A stretch of 22,475 nt of DNA, taken from NCBI GenBank assembly GCA_039805565.1, contig JBDLTZ010000222.1, forward strand, positions 1 to 22,475. The letters run 5' to 3'. Shown here piece after piece: positions 9,265 through 16,471 of this stretch. The notes under the pieces were generated by a model. That model was not told the DNA's origin, did no database searches, and saw only the letters and a list, made by a program, of their open reading frames with translations. The DNA is from CALJIC01 sp039805565 (GTDB lineage: Bacteria > Chloroflexota > Chloroflexia > Chloroflexales > Roseiflexaceae). How positions within the stretch are numbered: the stretch's first letter is position 1; every line of letters starts with the position of its first letter. The translations under genes and the position numbers were made by a program.

Positions 9265-10449
9265 TTACCAGAGGGTGAGCTGCTCGGCGATCGGGCCGCG
9301 GCGCGCGTAGTGTCGCTCGCGGGCGGCGGCGTCCCGCCCGAAGAAGCGGCCGTCGAGCGTGATGAAGTCCCGCGCGCGCGCGGCGGCGGTGCCGAGGGCG
9401 GAGAGCTGCGACGGGTCGCGGAAGCGGCCCTCGCGGCGCATGCGGAGGATGCGCCGGACACTGAGCGGCCCGAGGCCAGGGACGCGCAGGAGCGTCTCGG
9501 GGTCGGCGCTGTTGAGCTCCACGGGGAAGCGCGCGGGGTTGGCGAGCGCCCAGGCGAGCTTGGGATCCAGGTGCAGGGGCAGGTTATCGCCGGGGTCGTA
9601 GGGCAGCTCGCCCTGGCCGAACCCGTAGTGGCGCAGCAGCCAGTCGGCCTCCTTGAGCCGCTGCTCGCGCACGAAGGGCGTGGACTCGGCGCCCTCGAGC
9701 GGCGTGCCCTGGGCGGGGCGGAAGGCGCCGAAGTACACCCGCCGCAGCTCCAGCTCGCGGTAGAGCCAGGCGCTCGTCAGCAGCAGCTCGCGGTCGCTCT
9801 CGCCGGCCGCGCCCACCACGAACTGCGTCGCGATGCCGCTCGGGAGCATACCTGCCCGCTGCCAGTCCCGCGCCCAGAGGAGCCGCTGCACGATGTCGCC
9901 CTCCCAGTCCCGCTCGGGGGAGAGCTGCGCCAGGCGCCGGGCCGAGGGCAGCTCGAGGTTGATGCTGACGCGGTCGGCCAGGCGCGCGGCTCGCTCGACC
10001 TCGTCGCGGGGGGCGCCGGGGGGCAGCTTGACGTGCACGTAGCCGCGGTAGGCGTGGCGGCCGCGCAGCAGCTCGACGCCGTCCAGCATGCGGCCGGTGG
10101 ACGCGCGCACGTCACCGTCGACCCCCGTCGAGATGAACAGGCCCTGGGCAGCGCCGCGCTCGTGACGCGGGAGGAAGACCTTCGGCAGCTCCTCGGGCGT
10201 CAGCGCCGCCCGCGGGGTATCGCTGCCGGAGCGCAGCGGGCAGTAGGCGCAGCTCCACTCGCAGCGGCTGCTCATGAGCAGGCGGAAGGTCGGCAGCGCG
10301 CGCCCGTCCGGCCCCGAGTCCGCCACCACCCCGCCGTCGGCCCAGGCGGCCTTCTTCGGCGTGTAGCGCTTCCCCCCCTGGCTGAAGCTGTCGCAGGCGT
10401 CGAAGCGGGCCGCGGGGGCGAGGAGCTCTATTTTCTGATCAAGGTCCAC
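9265..10449 (-). CDS. Putative DNA modification/repair radical SAM protein
   Basis: A 394-residue radical S-adenosylmethionine enzyme. The iron-sulfur motif CxxxCxxC is at C63, C67 and C70 (SRCEWSCAYCPLRS). The barrel contains FISTGVDGDV, GYVHVKLPPGAP, DRVSINLELPS, ATQFVVGAAGESD and REQRLKEADWLLRHYGF, matching the family I know as rSAM_link_UDG (TIGR03916). That family is named for its usual gene neighbour, a uracil-DNA glycosylase. A helix-hairpin-helix DNA-binding module occupies about residues 311-345 (LNSADPETLLRVPGLGPLSV). The true substrate of the family is unknown. The GTG at 10449 is preferred, giving VDLDQKIELLAPAARFD like family N-termini; a TTG at 10488 would add 13 unlikely residues. 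Unusually, no glycosylase or partner gene is present in the window. The leader carries a strong hairpin element covering the ribosome-binding site. Confidence 0.88.
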   Translation of the reverse strand: MDLDQKIELLAPAARFDACDSFSQGGKRYTPKKAAWADGGVVADSGPDGRALPTFRLLMSSRCEWSCAYCPLRSGSDTPRAALTPEELPKVFLPRHERGAAQGLFISTGVDGDVRASTGRMLDGVELLRGRHAYRGYVHVKLPPGAPRDEVERAARLADRVSINLELPSARRLAQLSPERDWEGDIVQRLLWARDWQRAGMLPSGIATQFVVGAAGESDRELLLTSAWLYRELELRRVYFGAFRPAQGTPLEGAESTPFVREQRLKEADWLLRHYGFGQGELPYDPGDNLPLHLDPKLAWALANPARFPVELNSADPETLLRVPGLGPLSVRRILRMRREGRFRDPSQLSALGTAAARARDFITLDGRFFGRDAAARERHYARRGPIAEQLTLW

Positions 10450-10459
10450 GTGGGATAGG

Positions 10460-10520
10460 CTCCCCTCACCCCCCCGGCCCGCGCCCAACGGGCACCCGCC
10501 CTGCGGCGGGAGGAGGGGAG
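10460..10520. repeat. Clustered-hairpin palindromic element in the radical SAM leader
   Basis: CTCCCCTC (10460-10467) pairs with GAGGGGAG (10513-10520) as an 8-bp closing stem. Inside it are two smaller perfect hairpins: GCCC/GGGC (10483-10486 and 10490-10493) and CCCGCC/GGCGGG (10495-10500 and 10505-10510). The whole can fold as a multi-branched structure. Related pyrimidine/purine hairpin cassettes are dispersed in many high-GC genomes. On the minus strand the GAGGGGAG complementary to 10460-10467 is the best ribosome-binding site for the radical SAM gene, so the fold would sequester it. Confidence 0.6.
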
Positions 10521-10732
10521 ATTCGCCGCCTGTCTACGTCGTCGGCGCTGGCTCAGGCACGGCACTGGGTGGGCGGCACGGGCGAACGGGGCACCGCCGG
10601 CATCAGATTCGTGAAGCGAGAAACAGCCGAGGCTGATACGCTACCCCGATCCGATTTCGAGACGGCGGGAAACCCACGTGGTATTATACATTGGCGTACA
10701 AGCATATAGCACAGGCTTTCGTTCGCCACGCC
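10521..10732. other. Intergenic region between divergent radical SAM and UbiB-like genes
   Basis: No credible gene is present. A possible plus-strand -10 region (TATTATACAT, from 10682) follows GTGG, as does the ileS TATAAT. It could drive the UbiB-like gene with a leader of roughly 115 bases containing the heptamer array. Nothing else was recognised. Confidence 0.4.
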
Positions 10733-10809
10733 GCTCACGCCTCACGTCTCACATCTCAAGACTCAGCACTCACGGCTCAAGACGTACGACTCACGACTCA
10801 CAACTCGCC
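10733..10809 (+). repeat. Array of eleven degenerate heptamers abutting a start codon
   Basis: The 77 bases divide exactly into 11 units of 7: GCTCACG, CCTCACG, TCTCACA, TCTCAAG, ACTCAGC, ACTCACG, GCTCAAG, ACGTACG, ACTCACG, ACTCACA, ACTCGCC. The consensus is NCTCACG. The last unit ends at 10809, directly before the ATG at 10810, and there is no Shine-Dalgarno sequence. Confidence 0.85.
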
Positions 10810-12483
10810 ATGTGGCCTTTAGTCCGTCAGGCGCGCTACCTGCGCCGCTACCGCCAGATCGCCCAGGTGCTCGTGCGCCACGGGTTCGGCTACCTGGTGG
10901 ACCAACTCGGGCTCAGCTCGCTGCTCTCGCTGCCGGGGCGGCTATTCCGCGTCGCCCCGCCCGACACGATCTCCGGCCCGGAGCGGCTGCGCCACGCCCT
11001 CACCGAGCTCGGCCCCACGTTCGTGAAGCTCGGGCAGATGCTGAGCACGCGGCCTGACCTGCTGCCCCCGCCGTGGATCCTCGAGCTGAACAAGCTGCAG
11101 GACACCGTGCCGCCCTTCCCGTACGAGGTGATGGCAGCCACGGTGCAGGCCGAGCTCGGGCGCCCGGTGGAGGACGTGTTCCGCTCGCTCGATCGCGAGC
11201 CGCTGGCCGCCGCCTCGCTGGGGCAGGCCCACGCCGCCGTGCTGCACGACGGCGCGCAGGTGGTGGTGAAAGTGCAGCGGCCGGACATCGAGCAGCTGGT
11301 GGCGGTGGACCTGGCGATCCTGGCGGAGCTGGCGGCGCTGGCGCAGGAGCGCACCGAGCTGGGGCGGCAGTACGACCTTGTGGAGCTGGCGTGGGAGTTC
11401 GGCGCGACGCTGCGGGCCGAGCTGGACTACCGGCGCGAGGCACGCAACGCCGAGCGCTTCCGCAAGAACTTCATCGGCAACCCGAACGTCAAGATCCCGG
11501 CGGTGTACTGGGACCTCTCGGGCGCGCGGGTGCTCACCACCGAGCGGCTGTTCGGAGTCAAGATCAATGACATCGCCGGCATGGACGCGATGGGCCTGGA
11601 CCGCCGCACCCTGGCGCGCAACGCCGTCGAGCTCATCCTCCAGGAGGTGTTCAGCGACGGGTTCTTCCAGGGCGACCCGCACCCCGGCAACCTGTTCGCG
11701 ATGGAGCGCGGGGTGATCGGCGCGGTGGACTTCGGGCAGGCAGTGTCGCTGGACCGTGAGATGACGGGCAACCTGATGCTGCTGCTGGCCGCGCTCACGG
11801 GCGGCGATACCGACGGGGCGCTGCGCGCGCTGCAGCGGCTCGGGCTGCTGGCCCCGCGCGAGATCACCGGGGCGCTCCGGCGCGACATGCAGCGCTTCAT
11901 CGAGCGCTTCATTGACCGGCCGCTGACTGAGATCTCGGGCCAGGAGATCGCCGAGGAGCTGCTGGCGCTGGCGCAGCGGCACCGCCTGCGCATGCCGGCG
12001 CCGCTGGCGCTGCTGCTCAAGGCGGTGGTCATGATGGAGGGGATCGGCGTCCAGATCGACCCGCAGCTCGACGTGTTCGGCATCGCCCGCCCCTACGCGG
12101 CGCGCGCGGCGGCCGAGCTGCTGGGGCCCGAGGTGGCCGCGCGCCGTGCCCTGGAGCGCGCGCGGGACCTGGCCGAGACAGCGGGGATGCTGCCGCGCCA
12201 GGTGAGCGACGCGCTCCAGAAGCTGAACGACGGCGAGCTGACGCTGCGGACGCACGAGGCGGAGGCGCGCCGCCTGTCCTCGGCGGTGGGGCTGGCAGGC
12301 ACGCGCCTGGCGCTCGGGCTGGTGCTGCTGGCCTCGACCCTGGGCCTCGGGCTCCTGGGGCTGATCGTGACGCTGGGCGGCTGGACGGGCACGCTGCCGA
12401 CGGCCCTGGGGACGCTGGGATTCGTGGCGCTGGCGACGAGCGGACTGGCGCTGATGGGGAGCCTGCTCAGGCGGGAGGAGTAG
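10810..12483 (+). CDS. ABC1/AarF/UbiB-family atypical kinase-like protein
   Basis: A 557-residue member of the UbiB/ADCK family, ATP-binding proteins needed for isoprenoid-quinone biosynthesis or lipid homeostasis in other organisms. Family landmarks are all present: the KxGQ motif KLGQ (residues 73-76, in FVKLGQMLSTRPDLLP), the alanine-rich nucleotide loop AAASLGQAHAA (133-143), the ATP-contacting lysine K154 (VVVKVQRP), ELDYRREARNAERF, the catalytic loop GDPHPGN with D289 and N294, and the metal-binding DFG with D307. Two hydrophobic segments near the C-terminus (about residues 495-550) fit the membrane anchor of the family. The ATG at 10810 is chosen because family similarity begins there; the upstream in-frame GTG at 10678 would translate the heptamer repeats. 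It has no Shine-Dalgarno sequence. It is a single gene ending in a hairpin; the substrate is unknown. Confidence 0.92.
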   Translation: MWPLVRQARYLRRYRQIAQVLVRHGFGYLVDQLGLSSLLSLPGRLFRVAPPDTISGPERLRHALTELGPTFVKLGQMLSTRPDLLPPPWILELNKLQDTVPPFPYEVMAATVQAELGRPVEDVFRSLDREPLAAASLGQAHAAVLHDGAQVVVKVQRPDIEQLVAVDLAILAELAALAQERTELGRQYDLVELAWEFGATLRAELDYRREARNAERFRKNFIGNPNVKIPAVYWDLSGARVLTTERLFGVKINDIAGMDAMGLDRRTLARNAVELILQEVFSDGFFQGDPHPGNLFAMERGVIGAVDFGQAVSLDREMTGNLMLLLAALTGGDTDGALRALQRLGLLAPREITGALRRDMQRFIERFIDRPLTEISGQEIAEELLALAQRHRLRMPAPLALLLKAVVMMEGIGVQIDPQLDVFGIARPYAARAAAELLGPEVAARRALERARDLAETAGMLPRQVSDALQKLNDGELTLRTHEAEARRLSSAVGLAGTRLALGLVLLASTLGLGLLGLIVTLGGWTGTLPTALGTLGFVALATSGLALMGSLLRREE

Positions 12484-12501
12484 CGAGGCTCCCACCCCGC
12501 C

Positions 12502-12523
12502 GGAGGGGCGCTGGCGCCCCTCC
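12502..12523 (+). terminator. Hairpin terminator after the UbiB-like gene
   Basis: GGAGGGGCG (12502-12510) and CGCCCCTCC (12515-12523) form a perfect 9-bp stem with a CTGG loop, 18 bases after the stop codon. Only AAACCT follows rather than a U-tract. The sequence context (GAGGCTC, then CGGAGGGGC) resembles the hairpin at 1575-1595, so it may belong to a dispersed repeat family. Confidence 0.55.
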
Positions 12524-12650
12524 AAACCTCCCCCGCAATGCGTGCCATACCAGGACGACATCACGGTGACATGAGCCACCGCCACGCCCAATAATGGCAT
12601 GCGCGCACTCCGGCAAGCTCGGTCTCGTGCCGGCCGATATCGCTCTGGTA

Positions 12651-12719
12651 CTGCACCCCTTGCGGGGTGCAGGGGCGGCCGAGCCCCGCCGGGGGATACA
12701 AGGGGGCTGGCCCCCTTGT
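12651..12719. repeat. Two strong hairpins upstream of the tandem repeats
   Basis: CTGCACCCC / GGGGTGCAG (12651-12659 and 12664-12672) and ACAAGGGGG / CCCCCTTGT (12698-12706 and 12711-12719) are perfect 9-bp stems with 4-base loops. Together with the terminator at 12502 and the repeats at 12722 they fill the gap between the UbiB-like and McrB-like genes. The rest of 12524-12650 shows nothing recognisable. Confidence 0.55.
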
Positions 12720-12721
12720 CC

Positions 12722-12820
12722 GGGGCGCGGGGCGGAGCGCCCGCCTCACCGACACGACAGGGGCGCGGGGCGGAGCGCCCGCCTCACCGACACGACAGGG
12801 GCACGGGGCGGAGCGCCCGC
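12722..12820 (+). repeat. 38-bp tandem repeat, about 2.6 copies
   Basis: The unit begins GGGGCGCGGGGCGGAGCGCC and ends CTCACCGACACGACA. Copies lie at 12722-12759 and 12760-12797 (identical), and a partial copy at 12798-12820 has one base change (GGGGCACGGG). Each copy contains a short self-complementary GGGCG-GAG-CGCCC. The array ends 43 bases before the TATAAT of the McrB-like gene. Confidence 0.85.
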
Positions 12821-12863
12821 ACGAGGGGCGCGGGACCCACCCCGCACAGCCGCACGGCAGTGC

Positions 12864-12869
12864 TATAAT
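12864..12869 (+). promoter_or_regulatory. -10 box of a leaderless McrB-like transcript
   Basis: TATAAT (in GTGCTATAATACCCCGT) ends 7 bases before the ATG at 12877, predicting transcription to start at the start codon and an mRNA with no leader. It mirrors the arrangement at 6678-6683. Confidence 0.6.
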
Positions 12870-12876
12870 ACCCCGT

Positions 12877-14712
12877 ATGCACCACGCCCCCATCCTCACC
12901 CCCGAGGCCCTGGCCGCGCTCGACGTCCCCGGCGTCAACGAGCGCTGGGCCGCCGTCCAGCAGCGCCTCCACCCGGCCCTCGCCGCCATCGGCGAGCTCC
13001 TGCGCGCGCGCGCCTCCCGCCGCCTCCCGCGCGAGTGGCCGCTCTACGAGATCACCTACCGCACCCTGCGCTACACCAACCGCGGCGACGGGGCGCGCGC
13101 GCCGCTTGACGAGTACCACATGGCCGTCGATCGCCCTCCGCGCGGCTCCGGCGTCTACCTCGCCGTCTCCGCCGCCGAGCGCCTCGTCATCGTCGCCCTC
13201 CAGCTCTCCGGCCGCCGCAAGGAGGACCTGCGCCGCGTCTGGGAGGAGCAGCGCGCCGTCTGGCTCCCCCTGGTCGAGTCGCTCACCGAGGTGCGCTTTG
13301 CCGAGGCCAGGCCGAGGGCGAGGGACCAACGGCCGAGGACGAAAGACCACGGGCGAAAGACCACGGACGAAAGACCGAGGGGCGATGATCGAGCGTCGCC
13401 CGCCGACGCCCCTTCGTCCTTGGCCCATAGTCCGTTGCCCCGCGTAGCGGGCACCTGGCTCGACCGCTACCTCGCCGGCCGGGGCGCCTCCTACCTGCTC
13501 GCCGGGTTCGCCTACTCCTGGGACGACGAGCGCGTGGCCCAGCCGGACTTCGCCGAGCGCCTCGTGGAGCACGCCCTCGCGCTCCTGCCGCTCAACGAGG
13601 CGGTTATGGAGCACGCCGAGGCGCTCGACCCCGCCGGCGCCGCCCTGCTGCGCGAGCAGCGCGCCCGCTACGCCCAGCTCAGCACCCCCGACGTCGAGAC
13701 GATCGTCGCGCGCGTCCGCGCCCGCGGCCTCGCCCTGCCCGAGGCCACCATCCGCGCCTACCACGTCGCCCTCCGCACCCGCCCGCTCGTCATCCTGCCC
13801 GGCATCTCCGGCACCGGCAAGACCCGCCTCACCCGCCTCTACGCCGACGCGGTCTACGACGTGCCCGCCGGCCAGGAGAACGACCACTACCTGCTCACCG
13901 CCGTCCAGCCGGACTGGCACAACGCCCGCGACCTGCTCGGCTACCACAACGCGATCACCGGCCGCTTCCACGCCACGCCCTTCCTGCGCTTCCTGATGCG
14001 CGCCGCCGCCGACCCCGGCATGCCGTACTACGCCTGCCTGGACGAGATGAACCTCGCCCGCCCCGAGTACTACCTCGCCCCGATCCTCTCCGCGATGGAG
14101 ACCGAGGACCACCTGATCGACCTCGGCGCGCCCGGGCCCACCGTGGAGACGGTCACCGGCGAGCTGCTCCAGAACCCCTTCCGCCTACCGCTCAACGTCG
14201 CCATCAGCGGTACCGTCAACGTGGACGAGAGCACCCACGCGCTCTCCGACAAGCTGCTCGACCGCGCCAACGTGATCGAGCTCTCCGACGTGGACCTCGA
14301 CGCCTTCCGCGACTCGTACCGCGGCCCGGTGGACGAGCAGGCCTGGCAGACGATCGCCCAGGTCCACGCGATCGTCGCCCGCGCCGGCCAGCCCTTCGGC
14401 TACCGCACCCTCGCCGAGGTGCTGCGCTACCTCGACCAGGCCCGCGGCGTGCTCGCCCCCGCGCAGGCGCTGGACCAGCAGATCAAGCAGAAGGTGCTCC
14501 CCAAGCTGCGCGGCGAGGATAGCCCGCGCCTCCGCCGCGCCCTCTCCGCCCTGCTCGAGCTGCTCCTCGGGCAGCCCCAGAGCGCCTGGGGCCGGGCCGC
14601 CGCCGTGTCCCCCGAAGATGTGGCCGCCGCCCCGCTCCCTGAGTCCGCCGAGAAGATCCGCCGCATGCTCGAGCGCCTCGACGCCGACGGATTCACCGAT
14701 TTCTACGGCTAG
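12877..14712 (+). CDS. McrB-like AAA+ NTPase
   Basis: A 611-residue protein with a C-terminal AAA+ domain of the McrB type. Walker A is GISGTGKT (residues 309-316, K315). The Walker B segment is ACLDEMNLARPEYYLAPIL with D389/E390. Sensor-like NVDES is at 448-452 (ISGTVNVDESTHALSDKLLD), the equivalent of the conserved N-x-x-D region that binds GTP in McrB. In restriction systems McrB powers DNA translocation with the nuclease McrC. No mcrC follows, so its partner and role are open. The N-terminal region (about 1-145) contains VNERWAAVQQRLHPALAAIG and EYHMAVDRPPRGSG and loosely resembles DUF1054-like proteins (inference). Residues about 145-188 are encoded by an inserted heptamer palindrome and look like a disordered, charged linker. 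The ATG at 12877 is chosen because the TATAAT sits 7 bases upstream; an open frame to 12667 only translates repeats. Confidence 0.85.
   Translation: MHHAPILTPEALAALDVPGVNERWAAVQQRLHPALAAIGELLRARASRRLPREWPLYEITYRTLRYTNRGDGARAPLDEYHMAVDRPPRGSGVYLAVSAAERLVIVALQLSGRRKEDLRRVWEEQRAVWLPLVESLTEVRFAEARPRARDQRPRTKDHGRKTTDERPRGDDRASPADAPSSLAHSPLPRVAGTWLDRYLAGRGASYLLAGFAYSWDDERVAQPDFAERLVEHALALLPLNEAVMEHAEALDPAGAALLREQRARYAQLSTPDVETIVARVRARGLALPEATIRAYHVALRTRPLVILPGISGTGKTRLTRLYADAVYDVPAGQENDHYLLTAVQPDWHNARDLLGYHNAITGRFHATPFLRFLMRAAADPGMPYYACLDEMNLARPEYYLAPILSAMETEDHLIDLGAPGPTVETVTGELLQNPFRLPLNVAISGTVNVDESTHALSDKLLDRANVIELSDVDLDAFRDSYRGPVDEQAWQTIAQVHAIVARAGQPFGYRTLAEVLRYLDQARGVLAPAQALDQQIKQKVLPKLRGEDSPRLRRALSALLELLLGQPQSAWGRAAAVSPEDVAAAPLPESAEKIRRMLERLDADGFTDFYG
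13311..13439 (+). repeat. Heptamer-phased imperfect palindrome inside the McrB-like gene
   Basis: Ten consecutive 7-base units run from 13311 to 13380, including the 14-base repeats ACGAAAGACCACGG (13339-13352), GCGAAAGACCACGG (13353-13366) and ACGAAAGACCGAGG (13367-13380). Four inverse-orientation units (CTTCGTC, CTTGGCC, CATAGTC, CGTTGCC) lie at 13412-13439. Arms pair: GGCCGAGGACGAA (13331-13343) with TTCGTCCTTGGCC (13413-13425) at 12 of 13, CAACGG (13327-13332) with CCGTTG (13432-13437), and at the centre GGGCGA (13380-13385) with TCGCCC (13396-13401). It keeps the reading frame. Confidence 0.8.
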
Positions 14713-14892
14713 CTCATTTCTTGTGAAATTTAAACTATCGCGTGCCACATCCTCACCGCGCGGGCGCGGGGCACGTAGTACCATGGAACCGGTAGCGGTA
14801 CCACCGCCGGCGCAGGGTGCCACGAACACAGCGGGCCCCACGCAGGCCATGCCGCGCACCTCGTCCTTCAGCTCGAGAGGGTGACACGCACC

Positions 14893-16410
14893 ATGCCAGA
14901 TACATCACGCGTCCGCTGCGCCGCCCTGCGCGACCGCATCATGACCGCCGAAGAGGCGGCCGCACTTATCCCGCCCCACGTCACCGTCGGCATGAGCGGC
15001 TTCACCGGCGCCGGCTACCCCAAGGTCGTGCCGCGGGCGCTCGCCAGCCGCATCATGGACGCCAACCTCCGCGGTGAGAACTTCAAGATCAAGGTCTGGA
15101 CCGGCGCCTCCACCGCGCCAGAGCTCGACGGCGCGCTCGCTATGGTGGACGGCATCGAGCTCCGCCTGCCGTACCAGTCCGACCCCACCTGCCGCCAGAA
15201 GATCAACGCCGGCCAGATGGAGTACCTCGACATGCACCTCAGCCACGTGGCCCAGATGGTGTGGGAGGGCTTCCTCGGCAGGCTGGACTACGCGGTGGTC
15301 GAGGTCACGTCGATCCTCGAGGACGGCCGCCTGGTGCCCACCTCCTCACTCGGCAACAACCGGACCTGGATCGACTACGCCGACAAGGTCATCCTCGAGG
15401 TCAACTCCTGGCAGAGCGAGGGGCTTGAGGGCATCCACGACATCCACTACGGCAATACCCTGCCGCCGCGCCGCCAGCCCATCCCGATCATCCACCCCGG
15501 CGACCGCATTGGCCAGCCGTACCTGAGCTGCCCACCCGAGAAGATCGCCGCGATTGTGGTGACGAACTGCCCCGACCGCGCCAACACCTTTAGCCCGCCC
15601 AACGACGCCTCGCGCCGCATCGCCGGCCACATCCTGGAGTTCCTGGACTACGAGGTGAAGAAGGGCCGCCTGCCGAAGAACCTCCTGCCCATCCAGTCCG
15701 GCGTCGGCAACATCGCCAACGCGGTGCTCGGCGGCCTGCTCGACAGCCCGCTCGAGGGGCTCACCTCCTACACCGAGGTCATCCAGGACGGCATGCTCGA
15801 CCTGATGAAGGCCGGCAAGCTCGAGGTCGCCTCGGCCACTGCCTTCTCGCTCAGCCCGGATAAGATCGCCGAGCTCTACCGCGACATCGACTTCTACCGC
15901 AACAAGTGCATCCTCCGCACCCAGGGCACCAGCAATCACCCCGAGGTCATCCGCCGCCTCGGCGTCCTGGCGATGAACGCGATGATCGAGTGCGACATCT
16001 ACGGCAACGTCAACTCGACCCACATCATGGGCACGAAGATCATGAACGGCATCGGTGGCAGTGGCGACTTCGCCCGCAACGCCTACATCTCGTTCTTTAT
16101 GAGCCCCTCCACCGCGAAGGGCGGCCTGATCTCGTCGATCGTGCCGATGGTCTCGCACACCGACCACACCGAGCACGACGTGCACGTGCTGGTCACGGAG
16201 CAGGGTCTGGCGGACCTGCGCGGCCTCTCGCCCAAGCAGCGCGCGAAGCAGGTGATCGAGCGCTGCGTCCACCCGGACTACCGGCCGGCCCTGCGCGAGT
16301 ACTTCCACCGCGCGATCGAGATGTCGCCCGGCAAGCAGACGCCGCACCTGCTCGAGGAGGTGTACACCTGGCACACGCGTTTCCTCAATACCGGCAAGAT
16401 GCTGCCGTAG
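14893..16410 (+). CDS. Succinate/acetate CoA-transferase (acetyl-CoA hydrolase family)
   Basis: A 505-residue cytoplasmic enzyme of the Ach1/YgfH/AarC family, which swaps CoA between acyl groups such as succinyl-CoA and acetate. Visible signatures: VGMSGFTGAGYPKVVPRAL near the N-terminus, TSSLGNNRTWIDYADKVILE, the CoA-site motif GVGNIANAV, TEVIQDGMLDL with the likely catalytic glutamate E295 (the position known in AarC is 294), and GGSGDFARNAYISFF. The length matches the succinate CoA-transferase subfamily, and E295 supports a transferase rather than a simple hydrolase. The ATG at 14893 follows GAGAGGG by 11 bases; an in-frame GTG at 14881 is too close to that site. The 180-base gap upstream holds no recognised gene. 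It may serve acetate or succinate/propionate metabolism. The gene is single and ends in a strong hairpin. Confidence 0.93.
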   Translation: MPDTSRVRCAALRDRIMTAEEAAALIPPHVTVGMSGFTGAGYPKVVPRALASRIMDANLRGENFKIKVWTGASTAPELDGALAMVDGIELRLPYQSDPTCRQKINAGQMEYLDMHLSHVAQMVWEGFLGRLDYAVVEVTSILEDGRLVPTSSLGNNRTWIDYADKVILEVNSWQSEGLEGIHDIHYGNTLPPRRQPIPIIHPGDRIGQPYLSCPPEKIAAIVVTNCPDRANTFSPPNDASRRIAGHILEFLDYEVKKGRLPKNLLPIQSGVGNIANAVLGGLLDSPLEGLTSYTEVIQDGMLDLMKAGKLEVASATAFSLSPDKIAELYRDIDFYRNKCILRTQGTSNHPEVIRRLGVLAMNAMIECDIYGNVNSTHIMGTKIMNGIGGSGDFARNAYISFFMSPSTAKGGLISSIVPMVSHTDHTEHDVHVLVTEQGLADLRGLSPKQRAKQVIERCVHPDYRPALREYFHRAIEMSPGKQTPHLLEEVYTWHTRFLNTGKMLP

Positions 16411-16424
16411 CGTAGGAATCACAA

Positions 16425-16448
16425 GGGGCGGCTCGTCTGAGCCGCCCC
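16425..16448. terminator. Bidirectional hairpin terminator between convergent genes
   Basis: GGGGCGGCTC (16425-16434) and GAGCCGCCCC (16439-16448) form a perfect 10-bp stem with a GTCT loop. It lies 14 bases after the CoA-transferase stop and 23 bases beyond the end of the hybrid kinase gene on the other strand. TTGTGATT follows on the minus strand, giving a modest U-rich tail for the kinase operon. Confidence 0.7.
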
Positions 16449-16471
16449 GTCCCGCCCCGCTCCCGCGCCGG

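Noticed and set aside
12722..12820. Possible CRISPR-like array
   Set aside because: The 38-bp units are directly adjacent with no spacers, only 2.6 copies exist and no cas genes are present. It is a simple tandem repeat.
12667..12876. N-terminal extension of the McrB-like protein
   Set aside because: The extension translates the hairpins and the 38-bp tandem repeats, and the TATAAT at 12864-12869 lies inside it. The ATG at 12877 fits better.
14790..14812. T-box-like GGTGGTACCGC on the minus strand upstream of the CoA-transferase
   Set aside because: It points away from the CoA-transferase gene. No minus-strand gene, terminator or Stem I follows it, so it is probably chance.
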